Shown: positions 22,023 through 35,500 of the stretch, one piece after another
Layout: each line of letters begins with the position of its first letter
Numbering within the stretch: position 1 is the stretch's first letter
Assembly: GCA_037176885.1 (NCBI GenBank)
Contig: JAWWNJ010000017.1
Location: 806,001 to 870,000 of the forward strand
Source: Favolaschia claudopus
Taxonomy: Eukaryota; Basidiomycota; Agaricomycetes; Agaricales; Mycenaceae
Direction of reading: 5' to 3'
DNA: 64,000 nt
Made by a program: the position numbers and the translations under genes
The notes under the pieces: model-generated
Told to the model about the DNA's origin: nothing
The model's database searches: none
Seen by the model: the letters and a program-made list of their open reading frames with translations, nothing else

Positions 22023-25000
22023 ATGCAAATAGTAGAAGCCATCGCAAAAGTGTTTGCCTTTAGGACGCTGCCCACGACTATCCTTGTTGTCGCCGTTTAT
22101 CTCGTCCTCTTCGCCTCTGTGCGCTATGGAGATCGCGTTCCTGCGGTGCCCAAGAACCAGAATGGGCTCAATTTGACCCAGGCATATGCAGATTTGCACC
22201 ACATTGCTAGACGACCACATCCGGTTTTGACGCATGCCAACGACATCGTTCATGAGTATATTTTGAGCCGTGTGCGGAGTATATCTCAACATGTATCTTA
22301 CATTGAAGTCCACGACGACGTTGGATCCACTGCTTCATGGCCTCATTGGAGCGGAGGGCCGATTGTTGTATACAATCAGGCCTCGAATATACTTGTCAAA
22401 ATAGAAGGCTCGGATCCGGATGCTGCGCCAGGTGTGTGCTCTCTATACATACTCTTGTAAAGCTCCCGACACTTACTTTACATCAGGCGGAGGCGTGCTT
22501 TTTTCAGCTCACTACGACTCTGTCTCTACGGCCTCAGGTGCCACGGATGATGGCATGGGGGTTGCGACTCTCATCCAGCTCATTGAATATTTCGCCAACA
22601 ATCAGCCCAAACGAACAGCCGTGTTCAACATAAACAACGGGGAGGAAGACGGTTTGAATGGCGCTTTCACGTGAGACTCATCTCATGCTCTCTTGTTCGC
22701 TTTTGAGACTTCGATAAGATTCCTCAAACACCCTTGGTCCAACTTAACAGACGCATTTCTTAATTTGGAGGGGGCTGCGGCTGGTGGGTGCGGACCATGA
22801 ATTTCGATTGCTTTTCCAAAATATTGATTCGTGCGTTCCAGGCGACCCCTACTTTTCCGTGGAACTTCAACCCCTGCTCTCCGTTCGTTCAACGTTCCTC
22901 ACCCGCATGGCAACGTTTTGTCTGCGGACGCCTTTGCCCGAGGCGTCATTCGCTCAGGGACCGATTATAGCGTCTACAATGGCGCCGGCATGGACGGCCT
23001 GGATCTAGCATTCTATAAGGGACGTAGTAAATATCATACCAAGTATGACGCGATAGCCTACACGGCTGGACAAGAACGGGCGTTATGGGCCATGATGGAA
23101 TCCTCGCACGCGACAAGCCTACGCTTGCTGAACGACGGTCGGACTCATGGCAGCGGAAGCCCGCCTGTCTACTTTGATTGTAAGTGTCCTTTCACCATCG
23201 GTGCTCGCTTGACGGAAACCTTTCTGGGCAGTGTTTGGTGCATATCTCGTTGTCCTATCCATGGACACGCTGCTTATAGTCAACATTGTTTTGCTCATCG
23301 TTGGACCGGTCCTCCTCATTGTGCTCTTGATCGCCGATGCTGCTGTCCAGCACGGACGGACTCAGAACCGTAATGGCCATGTCTCGGAATATAGCAACAA
23401 TCTCCTCCAGCAGTTCTGGGCCTGGCTGATCTCGTTCGAATGGCTCAAAGGTGCTTGGATGTGGGCTAAATTCTGGGTAGCTGTTCTTGTCACTCTGGGC
23501 TTGCAAGCCTTACTAGCGTTCGCTTATTTGAAATTAAATCCCTTCGTATGTATCCGAATATCTCGAATCTTGTTCTCGAATTGACCGTGCCGTGTAGATT
23601 GTCTATTCGCAGCCCACTCTTGTGTTGGTCTCTGCCTTCACCCTGGCGTATCTTTCACTCGTTGCTGTGGTCCGGCCAAATTCAAATCACCTACCCGAGA
23701 AACAGAAGCATGTCATGTTTCTGCAAAGCTACATCTTTACTTGGATCTTGCTAGTGGCTGCGACCGTCGCTGTTGGTTCAGGAGTAGGCGGAGTCTACTT
23801 CGTAACGGCGTGGAATTTGGTTGTCCTTGTTGCTTGTGTCATTGGTTGCATCGAAAATTTGCTTGGTGCGCAAGGATCGTCCGATGTTCATCACGTACAC
23901 TACGCGCCGCTTCCTCGGCATGATGACGAAGAACATCCTGAGCCAGAGGCAGACGCAGAAGCGACAGAGACTACTCCTCTCATCAGGCCTATTTTACGCC
24001 CAAAGGAAGAAAGCGGCGCTATTGGGTGGTGGATATTGCAGCTCGTTCTCGCGATATCTGTACCAGTAATCTTGGTGGCGCATATCACTATTCTTCTGGT
24101 CGCTGCGACGTCACAAACTATGGTCGACGGTAGCAGTGCAACCACTGGTGAGTCTACCTTTTCTCAAGGGGGATGTGAATTGACATGAAATAGTATATGT
24201 GGCTATTGCCGTGCTCGTCTTCATGATCGCGCTTCCTGTCGTCCCTTTCACCTTCAAAACTCATTCCACGATTGCATATCTGTTCATCATTTTCTTCATC
24301 TTGTCAACAGCCGCTAATCTCCTGATGTTCCCCTTCTCGCAAACCGATCCGCTAAAGGTATACTTCCAGCAAACAGTTGACTTGGGCAACATCTCTTCAC
24401 CATTCCCCCAAGTCATTCAGGCGACCACGTCGCTGACGGGTGTCCATCACTATGTCAAAGACCTGATTGTCCCAAAGCTGCCTTCGTCGATTGGCCAAAA
24501 TGTTACATGCGGACAAACGGGTCTCACTCGCCAAGTGGGATTGGAAACTTGCTCGTGGAATTCACAACTTTTACCATCACCAGACGGCCGTAGCCATATC
24601 TCTCCCGTCATGCGAAGCCGCTGGATGGACCCAATTGTAACCCGCCTCTCTGACCATTCAGCACGTATCCGTGTGCGAGGAATCAACACGCGCGGGTGCA
24701 GATTGTACTTTGACAACAAGCGGATCACCCGACACAAAGCGTTAGGGTGGGAGGACGACATCATCCCGCAATTCCCTCCTCCTGCGGACGGTGTGAACCA
24801 GCTGTATCTGTGGTCTCGTGAATGGGAGCCGACTTTCACGGTTGACGTCGAGTGGGAGGGGGATGAGTCGTTGGAGGGGCGAGTAGCCTGCGAGTGGGCG
24901 GAATATGAGAGTGGAAGTATCGGAGTGGACTCGACGACAGGGAAAATTCCTGCTCTGGAGGAGGTCCTTACATTTTTCCCTCAGTGGGCGACGGTGACCA

Positions 25001-25047
25001 AGGCGCTAGACGGGCTGGTGGAGGCGTATGTGAGGTTTTCCATCTAG
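22023..25047 (+). CDS. pff1: Vacuolar membrane protease (M28 family, Pff1-like)
   Basis: Multi-spanning vacuolar membrane protein with an M28 zinc-peptidase domain facing the lumen. An N-terminal membrane segment (about residues 14-38) precedes '[15 protein letters not shown]', which opens the peptidase unit. The dizinc ligand motifs are '[19 protein letters not shown]' (His and Asp) and '[11 protein letters not shown]' (catalytic and ligand Glu). They are followed by '[15 protein letters not shown]', read across an intron, '[19 protein letters not shown]', and the His of 'YHTKYDAI'. The C-terminal half contains about eight hydrophobic segments and an acidic cytosolic loop. It ends with a soluble lumenal domain containing '[15 protein letters not shown]'. 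About eight introns are present. Size and topology match fungal YBR074W/Pff1 proteins. Its substrates are unknown. Confidence 0.93.
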
Positions 25048-25124
25048 CTGACAGTACTTATATAACACCAAACACATGTACACAACGAATTTTGAAATCA
25101 ATTTCTTTCCTGTTCAGTGCCATC

Positions 25125-26432
25125 ATGGCTTCTTCATCGTCGACCACAGAAACGACGACTTACATGCTCGAGAAATATTCAAGAGCATACACTGCCAAAA
25201 AGGCTTCAGGAACCTCTGAATGGCAGCATTTCACCAATCCGGTCCTTCGCCTGATTTTAGACAGCAAGCTTTCTCCTCATTTATCAGACTCGTCGCTGAG
25301 AATGCGTATCGTTTGGACGATGGACGATGATAAAGATATTGTCTTGGTACTTTCTGCTCTTGTCTGGGGGGCAGCTGGCCTGAGTGACTTCACTTCGCCT
25401 GTTTTCAGGAAGATCTCGACCTTTTCGCGTTTTCTTTGATCAAGACGAATAACTCTGGCAGAGATAAAGCAGATAGCTCGCCTTTGAAGGCGGTGTATCG
25501 AGATACCACCTTTGGCTTGCGTTATCTCTATGTTCCAGAGTCAACGGAGTCTCATAAAGTCGGTTTAGTTATCTGGAAAAGTCCGCCGGTTCGCGCAGGA
25601 ATCTGACTGAGAAGAACAGGTGTATCGCCGCTTTCAAGTCTCATTCGCAACCTCCTCTTTGGCTCTTCAGCTCGTCAATGCGATACAAGACGTCTGTCCG
25701 TGCAAACCAAATGATCCGCCCAATCCCAAGGAACGGAAAGCGGTCGCTGCTCGCCCCTCGTTTGCGCCACAGCGGCAGGATACGATTATTGCTTCAAACC
25801 CTACGCCGGAATTTTCGGTTTCGATGATACCTCAGACAAGCAGTTTGTTCCATGCTACTACTACCCAGACCCCACTTCGATCAGAGGCTACGTTCAGGAT
25901 ACCCGATCCCCCAGCTGCCTCGCAACCCGTGCTTCTTCCTTTCTCTGTTCATCGGCCTCCATCTCGCATAGACAGACCTTCAGCGTCTCCTGCCGTACCG
26001 GAACCTCGGCCTTCCTCTTCTCACTCCGTTTACGACCATCCAATGCCGGATGCACTTCAGACTGCCTTGACTCTCACCAACGCTGCACAGCCCCTCCAGA
26101 AGCCGTCCTCGCTGTCTTCGTTGCCCGATTCCTCTCCACCGACTTCGACTGCAGACAGTGCAATGATGCCACCGCCGCCACCAGCACAAGTTTCAACTTA
26201 TGACACTCATGCGGACACGATAGCTTTGACTGCGGCACTGCGCGAGGCTACGGGGCTCTATGATCTTTCGCATGTGGCGTTGGAGAGGCTGGTGGGCGAT
26301 GTTGTGCGTGAGGATGGGTTCGTTGGTTTGGTGAGTACTTTGTTTGTGCCCAGATCTCGAGTCTGGTCATTGACCTCGATCATGTAGCTTGAAAAAATGT
26401 CGAGTATGTGGGCTATGAAGGCGCTCGTGTGA
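25125..26432 (+). CDS. rec114: Rec114-like meiotic recombination protein
   Basis: Candidate member of the Rec114-Mei4-Mer2 group that recruits Spo11 for meiotic double-strand breaks on chromosome axes. The N-terminal half has the look of the Rec114 PH-like domain: 'EWQHFTNPVLRLILDS', 'YRDTTFGLRYLYVP', and 'VYRRFQVSFATSSLALQLVN', the last like a conserved short signature motif. A Pro/Ser/Gln-rich disordered middle follows. The helical C-terminus is 'LVGDVVREDGFVGL', then 'LEKMSSMWAMKALV', like the short trimer-forming end of Rec114. Four exons with phase-consistent junctions are likely. Conservation in this family is weak, so the call rests on domain order and the last helix. Confidence 0.6.
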
Positions 26433-26856
26433 CTGTAGGGTATGACTCATCTGTGAAGTACGGTTCAAGACCCATGTCGTTTGCACTGCTTTGGAAAGGA
26501 CGCAACATTTGCCAGCTTGATCTTTGCATTTCTATGCGGAATTTGAGGAGGCCGATTCAAAGCAACCTAAATCGACGTCTGGATATACTGCTGGCTCCAT
26601 GCCTCAATACTTGTGGAAAATTGAAGAGGAAACACGCAATCAACCCTTGTCTCACTCTCGCAACCATTCTGAATCATGCTCTCAAAAGCGGAATCAAGAG
26701 CGGTGTATTGTCTCGTCGGAATGCAGGATCAAGTCTCAAGACGGATATGGCCTCAAAGTCTCACCCTGCGTATAAACACCAGCTCGCCCAGCAAATCAGT
26801 GTCGCTCTCGAATCAGCACCACCCCTCAATTCCCGCCAACGTACCACTCAGAGATT
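26433..26856. other. Intergenic region and promoter of the secreted protein gene
   Basis: TATAAAC at 26771-26777 is the only core-promoter signal seen, 86 bp before the ATG at 26857. No gene is recognised. Confidence 0.45.
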
Positions 26857-27947
26857 ATGTTCAGCTATATTCCTCTCGCTGTTGTCGGCATCGTGCCGCT
26901 TTTGCCCTTCGTCGATGCTTCCCCCTTGCTCTTCGGTAACGGTATATTCAGGGCAACTGCGACTGTCACTGTCACAGTTACCCCGCCATGTAGCGCCCCA
27001 TCCTCAATGCCGCCCAACAATAACCGACTTACTCCAGTATTGTCGTCGGCCGCAGCGGTCGTCAGCCCAGCAGTTAACTCAGCGGTGTCAAGCATTCTTG
27101 CTGCCCCATCTTCCACTGCAAAGCCCGAGGTTTTCTTCGTCCCGGCCGTAACATCATCTGCCGCGGCCGCCGTATCGTCTGTGGGCGCTGCCGCCGCCTC
27201 TGGTGTTTCGGGAGCAGTTTCGAGTGTAATTGCAGTGCCATTCCCGATTCTGAAAATCTCGGAGGCGTCAATCTTGGGCGATGGTTTTTCTGCGGTTGTT
27301 GTTCCCTCCGGTGTGAATAGCGCTGCATTGGCTGCTGCCTCCTCATCATCGTCTGCGGCTGGCAACGTTGCGTCCGCTCTGGGATCGTCCATCTCGAGCC
27401 TCATTACCTTCCTCAATACTATGTCTAGCAGTGCGCTCGGTACGACTGGCTCAAGTGCTGAGGTGAAAAAAATTGTGTTGGCCCCATTCTTTCGCTGATT
27501 GTCTCATAGAATGTCATTACCCAATTCGTACCGCTCGTTGACGCGGTGAACGCAGCATTGATTGGTTTGGTAAGCGTTCGTCTGAGCGTACGCGGATATG
27601 AATTCAAATTCGCAATAGGATTCTTTCGATGGCTCGTTAACCGACTCTGAAGTTAATACCGTCAATTCTTTCCTGGCGAGCCTTCAGGTTGCGGTACGTC
27701 CTTCTCGCCATCTCTATTGCTGTTTAGCTATTGAGTTCATTCCCCAGATCAATAACATGCAGACTACTGGTTCGCCCGTGCCTCCTGCATTGTCCAACAC
27801 TCTTAAAACGCTGATCTCTTCTCTTCTGGTACGTGCTGGTCATTGCTTGCCCTTAATTCTGCTTGTTTATTTTCTTATCAGGACGCTGCTCAGACGCTGG
27901 GTGGCACGCCTTCTGTACCAATGGCCTTTACGCTTGCGAATATGTAA
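26857..27947 (+). CDS. Secreted Ala/Ser/Val-rich hypothetical protein
   Basis: No family is recognised. A signal peptide is clear (MFSYIPLAVVGIVPLLPFVDA), followed by a Thr/Val tract 'TATVTVTVTPPC' and a long Ala/Ser/Val-rich region. An amphipathic C-terminal part includes 'NVITQFVPLVDAVNAALIG' and 'EVNTVNSFLASLQVAINN'. The gene has five exons. The donor at the end of exon 1 is GAG|GTGAAA, chosen because it keeps the next exon in frame, and the others follow normal consensus. The repeated small hydrophobic residues and the absence of Cys pairs argue against a hydrophobin. It resembles surface or cell-wall proteins expressed in fruiting tissue, but that is inference only. Confidence 0.6.
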
Positions 27948-29596
27948 TAACCTGTCTCTTCATCAAAGCTTTGAATTTCTGGAGACTTTGCGCTCATTTC
28001 GGGCCAAATATACACCTGTATGTAACAAGTCGTTTTCGCAATCCAGCATAGCATTTTTCCCCCTTTTCTTTCGGTTGCACAACCTTCATTCCAAGTCTTC
28101 CCAACCCCAAAAAAAACACACCACTGCTCACCATCGCATGTGTTACACATATCGTTTTGGCCATTTGCAGCTCCAAACTTCGGAACCTACTTTTGGGCGC
28201 AATTCGCTTCAAAGGTACCGAGCACTTCGAGAAACGGTTCTGCGAACAAGAAATCGAAGTCTGGGGAGTCGGCACCGAACAACAATACTTATCAGATAAG
28301 ATTTAGCAGCATTTTTTTGGCGCTAGCAAACTAGCGTTGATGCGTACGCCATGCATGCCGTATTCGAGCAGATTCGTGCCCAAGCACGCGCTGTCGGGGT
28401 CAGTACCTTTGTGGAGCATTTCAGAATCTGATTTGTGCCACCGTGGCGTCCGAATGTTATTCTGCTCGTTACTGAACAGAATATATTGATATCGTCGCAG
28501 AAGCAAAGGTTGGGATGAACTCGTAGTCGCGCTCGTACCATTATTCCTACCTACCTACCTACCGCTCACAAACCAATAGAGCGTCGGGCGAGAAATTGGT
28601 GGAGAATTTCAAGATGGTAGGGCTTCAGAACCGTATTATGCGAAGTTGTGAGAGTGGTTGAAATCTGAGAAGCTGAGAAGACGGAGGTATACGGAAATTA
28701 CTTGAAGGGAATCAGATTTTAGTGGTTTCAAATGCAAACCACGCGAGTCGGGGAGAATCTCGGTGGTGGACGCGAACGAGAAGCACGGTTGCATAATGCG
28801 GCTAGTGTGTGTTTCTTTCATTGAAAGATGTGGAACAGTCGGCGGAAGATTAATCTTGAGGAGGGTACGAAAACCCGTTACGGGTTTCCGTTTGAGTTCG
28901 TTGGGTTTCGAGATCCACCAGAGAAAATATAGATTCAGGGTAGGCCCGGTAGGGACACCTTCATCACGGATACATGACGAATGGGTTTGCTCGGTTGTTG
29001 CTGACACTGACAGTCCGCTTCCCTTTTCCTGGAGCGCTAGTTATGCCAGTACGCTTCTGTCTGCGAATCCACGCCTGACTTGCAGCTCAGTTGAGAGACG
29101 AGAGGTGCCACTGCGTCGTGATAGCGGGCCGCACACTGGATTGGGGGTCAGTCTGGGTCAGTGGAATGGCGGTTTTGACTAAGTTTGGAGGTCTAACAGA
29201 AGGGTTAATCATGGACGAGAGATGAGAACTTGTTGGTTGATTTCTGTTGACTGTTAGACCTTATTGATACCGAGCGGGAAGCTTTCTTGCCGTGGTCCCG
29301 AGACTCTCAAGGTCATCTGCTGATGATTGAAGTCGACTCTGAGAGTCTCAAGGACTCGGAAGAGAACAAGGTCGCATAGCGCCTATATGCTGGATGGTTC
29401 AATTTGCTTCGTTTATTTTTCTTTAATTTTTTTTCCCGGATTGAACGAGAGGAACTGAGAGATACAGTCACCAAATCAACAGGCGACTCGCATCCCGGGG
29501 AGCGGGAAAACTGTTGAGATTGTAAAATTCAGGGTGGTCGAGCGTGTGACGTGTGACTGTGACTAAGCCGTTGCTCGCTCACCGCCCACTGCGACC
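27948..29596. other. Long intergenic region before the kinesin gene
   Basis: A stretch at about 28160-28400 has two short coding-like segments ('FEKRFCEQEIEVWGVG' and 'DAYAMHAVFEQIRAQARA') in frames that could not be joined. They may be decayed exons. Four CTAC units occur at about 28545-28562. The rest, to the kinesin start, shows no gene. Confidence 0.35.
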
Positions 29597-32500
29597 ATGG
29601 CACCCTCGTCGGCGTCGTCCTCATCGACGACCTCGGTCCAAGTCGGCGAGTAAAAGTCACATGAAATTGACAAAAATACTAAATAAAATATTCAGCATTG
29701 CGGATTCGACCACCGACAACACAAGATTCTTCCATACCCGCCCGTTTCCAACGCACCGTCCTCCATGCTACCTCCCACACTCAGGTCTCCGTCGACAACG
29801 CAGCAGGGCCCGCAACGGGTGGGCCAGTTGTTCCGGCCTCTGCAGCTTCTGCGGCAGCTGCCGCCAAAAAACAGGTCTTCTCCTTTGACCGTGTCCATGG
29901 CCCACCAACCACCCAGCATGAGATGTTCACCTCAAATGCGCTTCCCCTCATTTCTCGCTTCGTCGAGGGCTTCAACTGCACGATTCTCGCTTATGGCCAG
30001 ACTTCTTCTGGCAAAACTCACACCATGACGGGCGTCGACCTCGACGCAGATCCGACCGACCCCAACAACGGCATGGGTATCATTCCGCGCGCCGTCTCCA
30101 CTATCTTTCATACTGCAAAGCAACTTAGAGATGACCGTGCTGGCACCTGGACGTACCAACTGAAGAGCAGCTTCATTGAAATCTATAACGAGGACCTTAT
30201 CGACCTCCTCGTGGATGATACGGGTGGTGGACGTCGAGAGGTACAAATACGGGAGGACAAGGAGGGGCATATCATATGGGGCGGCCTGCGGGAGGTAGCT
30301 GTCAAGAATCCCAACGAAGTCATGACGTGCGTCCTTGTGCTAGAACGCAAATCCACCTAATTCAGCGCTAACTTCGCTTCCAGACTTCTCCGCAAAGGCA
30401 CTTCGATACGTCGTACGAACGAGACTGACATGAATGCCCAGTCTTCTCGATCGCATGCCATCTTTTCTCTCACTCTCACCCAACGCAAATTCGTGGGCTC
30501 AGGACCCCCGCCACGCTCTTCATCCCCACTTCCTCCGAACGGCCGCTCACCTTCGCGTCTCGCTCGCCCCGGGTCAGTCTATGGTGGTGGCCCCGGAGGT
30601 CCAAGAGTTGCTTCACCCACTGGTGGTCGGCCTCCTACGCCCAGTTTCGCACATGCCATGGGTCGGGGCGGTGGACTACGGCCTAGTAGCGCGCTAGGTC
30701 ACTCAGGTGACCGGAGCAGCATGGATGATGATGGGGGTGAGTGGGTCACCATTGTGTCAAAGTTCCACTTTGTCGATTTGGCGGGAAGTGAACGGGTCAG
30801 TCATTTCTACTATCACCATTAAATTCTGCTCATACAAACCATCTTCCAGCTAAAACGTACCGCTGCGGCGGGTGAACGTGTCAAGGAGGGAATCTCAATC
30901 AACTCTGGGCTCCTCGCACTCGGCAATGTCATTTCCGCCCTCGGCGACCCATCTCGCGCCAAAGCGGGAATGTCGCATGTCCCGTACCGTGACTCCAAAC
31001 TCACGCGTCTCCTTCAAGACTCACTTGGTGGTAATGCTCACACCCTCATGATCGCTTGTGTGAGCCCTGCCGAGTGGAACGTCGGCGAAACTGTCAACAC
31101 GCTCAAATACGCCAACCGTGCGCGAAATATCAAGAATAGCGCTGTTGTCAATGCACGGGAGGAGGGATGGGATGACGTTGAATGGCTGCAAGGGACCGTG
31201 AAGCGTTTACGAGCGGAAGTCAAAGTGCTCAAGGATGGCGGGGCGATTCCCAGTGGTGGTAGCCATGCTCCTGCGCCGGAGCAGGCGCCTCTGGAGGGCG
31301 CTGGGAAGAAGGTTCTCGCGCAGATGACTGAGCTGCAAAACAATTACGAGGATCTGCGTGAGAAGTTTGTTGAGCGCACCGAGGAGCTTACACGCCTGCG
31401 ACGAGAGCTCGGCGAGCGGACACGGTCTGGCAGCGGTGGTGCGGTCGGTGGAACGGGCAAGTACGAGGAGATTGTTGGGCCGGTCATTGAAGAGTATGAG
31501 AAAACCATTTCAGCGATGGAGGCGGAGCTAAATTTGAATCGTGTGGCATTGAGGCATACGAATGAGATGGTGGAGGAGAAGGAGGATGAGTTGGCGGTTG
31601 TGACGGAGCGACATGCGGCGACGGAGCTGTATGTGGAGGAGCTGCGTGCAAGGGTAGCTAAACTGACGGAGAGGGAAGCGAGTACAGAGGTGCGTCCACG
31701 GAATGCGGTTCCTCTCCAGTCCCTGTGTCAGATGTGCTAACTTTGGCCTTCATAGGCTTATGTACGTGACCTCGAGGAGAAGATGAAGACCTACGACGAG
31801 TCGTCAATTACCTCGTCCGAGTCGATGACGGACCTCAAGCGCGAAGTGACGCGGTACCGCGAGTCAGAATCGCATAGCTCCAAATACATTGTGGATCTGG
31901 AAGCGCGTTTGGCCCGCACCGATGAGTCGGTTCTCGCTCTTCAGCAAACCGTCGAGAAGCTAGAGACAGAGTGCGAGAGGCGGCGTCAAGAGGTCACCCT
32001 TCTGCAAGGCAAGCTTGAATCCTTGCAAAGTGACGGCGATAACTGGCGCTCTGATCTCGAGGAGAGGGAGCGCAAGGTGCGGGAGTTGGAGGAGCAAATG
32101 GAGGAATGGGAGCGAAAGAAGAAGGAAGCTGGAGAGGCCCGGACTCGCCTCGGAACAGTGGTAGGCGAGGTTGCTCAAGCGCGCAGAAGCTTGCAGCTCG
32201 ACGTGAACGGCAACGGCAGCAGCAGTGATGTTGAAACCCCGCTCGCCAGTGTTGCTCTTGTGCCTGACGAGGCAGACCGGCATCCGGACCACAACGCACC
32301 GCTGCCCCAAGGCGACGCCGCCGTTCAGCAGCAACTGGTCGCCCTCCAGCAAACGCACACAGCTACGCTTGCAGACCTCTCCTCTGTGACGGCTAAATAC
32401 CGGGACGCACTGCGTGAGATTTCCGACCTGGCAGCGCAGATACAAGAGGCCAAGCTCGCGGGACACACACCTGGTGAATCGAACAATGCGCGCAGCGACA

Positions 32501-35500
32501 GTCCTACGCAGGAGACGCCGGTTGAGAAACAGTTCGCTGAATCCCCACCGTTTAGGCGACGGATGACGGGTGGCCGATCGAGGGAAAGTTCAGCTGGGGA
32601 GCCGCAATACAACTCTGCTGGAAGGCGGCTTTTTTTCCGGCAAGCGGCCTCTGCAGAATCGCTCCATGGGAGGTTAGTCGTTGTTTTTTCTCCTATCGCA
32701 CGGCTTATCGAGCTGACTATTGTGATGCAAATAGGCAAAGGTCGCTTTCACAATCGCAATCATTATCACAGGAGCTGTCCTCGGTGCACTCGCGCAAAAC
32801 TTCCTTTTCGACGAGTAGTTCGCACTCCCCTTCAAACTCGCACTCGTCACCCTCAGGCTTTTTGTCGCCGCACTCACGTCCCAACCTCTCCATCTCACTG
32901 CCCAACAGTGCTGCCTCACCTGTGCATCCGAATGAGCGCAGTGTGCATAGTCTTGAGAAGGAGATTATGCGGTTGCAGGAGGTGTTGAAGGAGCGGGAGG
33001 CTGAAATTGCCGTACTGGAAGGATCGCTCAAGGACAGCCAAGCGTCCGCCTCTGTGGTACCCAACGGGCATGTCAATGGTGTCGACCATACGGTACCTTT
33101 CCCGCCTGCGAAACCTGCAGACCCGATTACACCTCCGACGTCAGCAGGGGTCGACGAGTATGCGAACCCGGCACATTTGAGTCCTAAAACGATCAGCCAG
33201 TTCGACAATATTCGGAGGAGCATGAGCCACGAGCCACCGCGTAAACACAGTCTCAGCGTCACCGACTCCGAGAGTGACCTGAATGGTTCGTCAGCCTTTT
33301 CTGATCAGGATGAGAGTCTTGAGAGGTTGAACGAGCTCATGCTGTTCGTATTTTCAAACCTCAGCTCATCACACAAAGCTCATATTTTTTTAGGTCCATG
33401 GCGCAGAAGGAGAGCAGTCACCGTGAAATTGTTGAGGATCTTCAGAGTCAGCTTGCGCAGGTCCGTCGTCAGCATGACGACTTGACGGCGCTTTCTCGAG
33501 ATCAGGTCAGTGTTCTCTAACACCGTCTTCGTAATCTTGATTTCTCCTCAGACGGCCAATATGTCAATGGAAATAGACTCTTTGCAGCGCAAGCACCATG
33601 AAGTGCTCGGTGATCTCGAGGCCGCCAAGGAACGCGAAAATCGTCTTGCGGAATCACTGGAACGAGCGGTAGCGGAGCATGCGGTTGAGATCGAAGACCT
33701 GCAAGTCAAGTTGGACGAGGCTCGGAAGGCCCACGACGACGCGAAAGAGCAGCATGATAAGATATTGCAACAACGTGCCCTCGAGTCCAATGACGCCCTC
33801 GCGCAGGCCCAGAAACAGCACGAGAGTGCGCTTTCCAAACTTGCGGCGGAGCATGCAGAGACTCTCAAGCAGAAGGAGGCGCAGTCGTCACAAGCTCTTC
33901 AGACTACCGAGGAGCAGTATTATAATGCGCTGACGAAGTTGCGGGAAAACCATGCGTCGACGTTGGAAACTCATGCCAGTGAGGCTGCCGCGGCACTTGA
34001 GCGGTTGCGGAAGGAGCACGCGGAGGAAATGCGGATGCTGGAGATCGCCAGGGAAGGCTCTCTAACCGAGTCTCAGTCTTCGAAGGATGTGGCGCTGCAA
34101 GAGTTACAAGATGCTCACACATCTGCTGTGGCTCGCAAGGAAGCGTCTTTCGTAGAGGAGTTGAAGGACCTGAAAGCGGAACATGCGAGAGCCATCACCA
34201 CCAAGGACGAGGACTTCGCGCTTGAGAGGGACAAACTCCGAGCGTCATATGAGGGGTTGGCTGCCAAGCTCAAGGAGGAATGGCGGGTCGAGAGCGAGCA
34301 GCTGAACACAGCTTTGACCGCTCTGAAGGAGGAGGGAAGTTCTGCTGCGGCAAAGGCACGCTCGGAACTGGACAAGACAATTCAGAACCAACAAGAGGCG
34401 CAAGCTACTCTCCTGCGTGATATAGAGCAAGGACATACCGAGGAGCTGGCCAAGTTGACCACTGAGCACGACGCTGCACTCAAGGCTGCCATGGCCCAGG
34501 CTGCAGGGGAGCGCGAAACCCTCCTGAAAACCCACACGCAGGAAACCGTGTTACTAAAATCTCAACATCAGGAAACGATCACCGAGGTGAACAATTCTTT
34601 GGTCGACTTGCACGCACAGCATCGGGAGGCGTTGGAGGCTATGAAGACGCGTCACGAGCAGGCCCTGGTCGATGAGCGTACTCGTCTCACTGCCACACTG
34701 GACGACCTCAAAGTTCAGCACGTCAAGGAGCTCGACACGTTGCGCAAGGACCGTGATCTGCTTGCTGATGAATTGGAGTCGCACAAGGCTGCCGCTAGCG
34801 AGTTCTCCTTGGTCCGCGAACAGACTCGACAAGCACATGAATCAGCTGTAGGCGAGAACACTGCGCTTGTGCAGAGATTGGAGGAGCAGGTTTCAATTCT
34901 TGATCACGACCGAGAACGTTTCGCAGCTGAGGTTACGAAGCTTCGGGAAGAGCTTGATAAAGCGCATACCGCGCACTCTTCCAGTGGATCACAACACGAG
35001 GCAGAGATGGCCCAGCTTCGTGAAGAGCTTGAAGAGACCCGGGAAGCGCATTCATCTGCCAATGCCGAACGGGAGGACTTTGAGGCTGAGATTGCACGGC
35101 TTCGCGGCGACCTCGATAAAACTCGATCTGCTCATTCGACTGCTGGTGCCGAGCGGGACAATTTGGAGGCTGAGGTTACTAAGCTTCGTGAGGAACTTCA
35201 GCGCACCCGTAATGAACAGTCGAAGCTCGTTCAAGACGCCTCCAATCGGGAGTCCCTCGTTGTCGAACTTGAGCGGCATCGCTCCGTACTGGCGGATGTG
35301 CAAGAGAACCTGCAGCGCGTCAAGGACGAGAAAGACACGTTGCAGTCCGAGAAGACTCGCTCTGAGACCCTTGTTCGCGAGCTGCAAGCCCAAGTGCTGG
35401 CACGCAGCTCATCACCGCCTAATGGACGACCTGTTCCCGACCGCACATTGTCATATCCTCGGACAGTCCCCGGTATGAAGCTGCCTCCGCCTACACCTCC

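Noticed and set aside
26865..27416. 183-residue minus-strand open frame
   Set aside because: Antisense of the Ala/Ser-rich coding region, where codon bias automatically keeps the opposite frame open.
28763..29182. 139-residue plus-strand open frame
   Set aside because: No start context, domain or consistent codon texture, and the antisense frame is equally open.
31960..32466. 168-residue minus-strand open frame in the kinesin gene
   Set aside because: Antisense shadow of coiled-coil coding sequence; no independent features.
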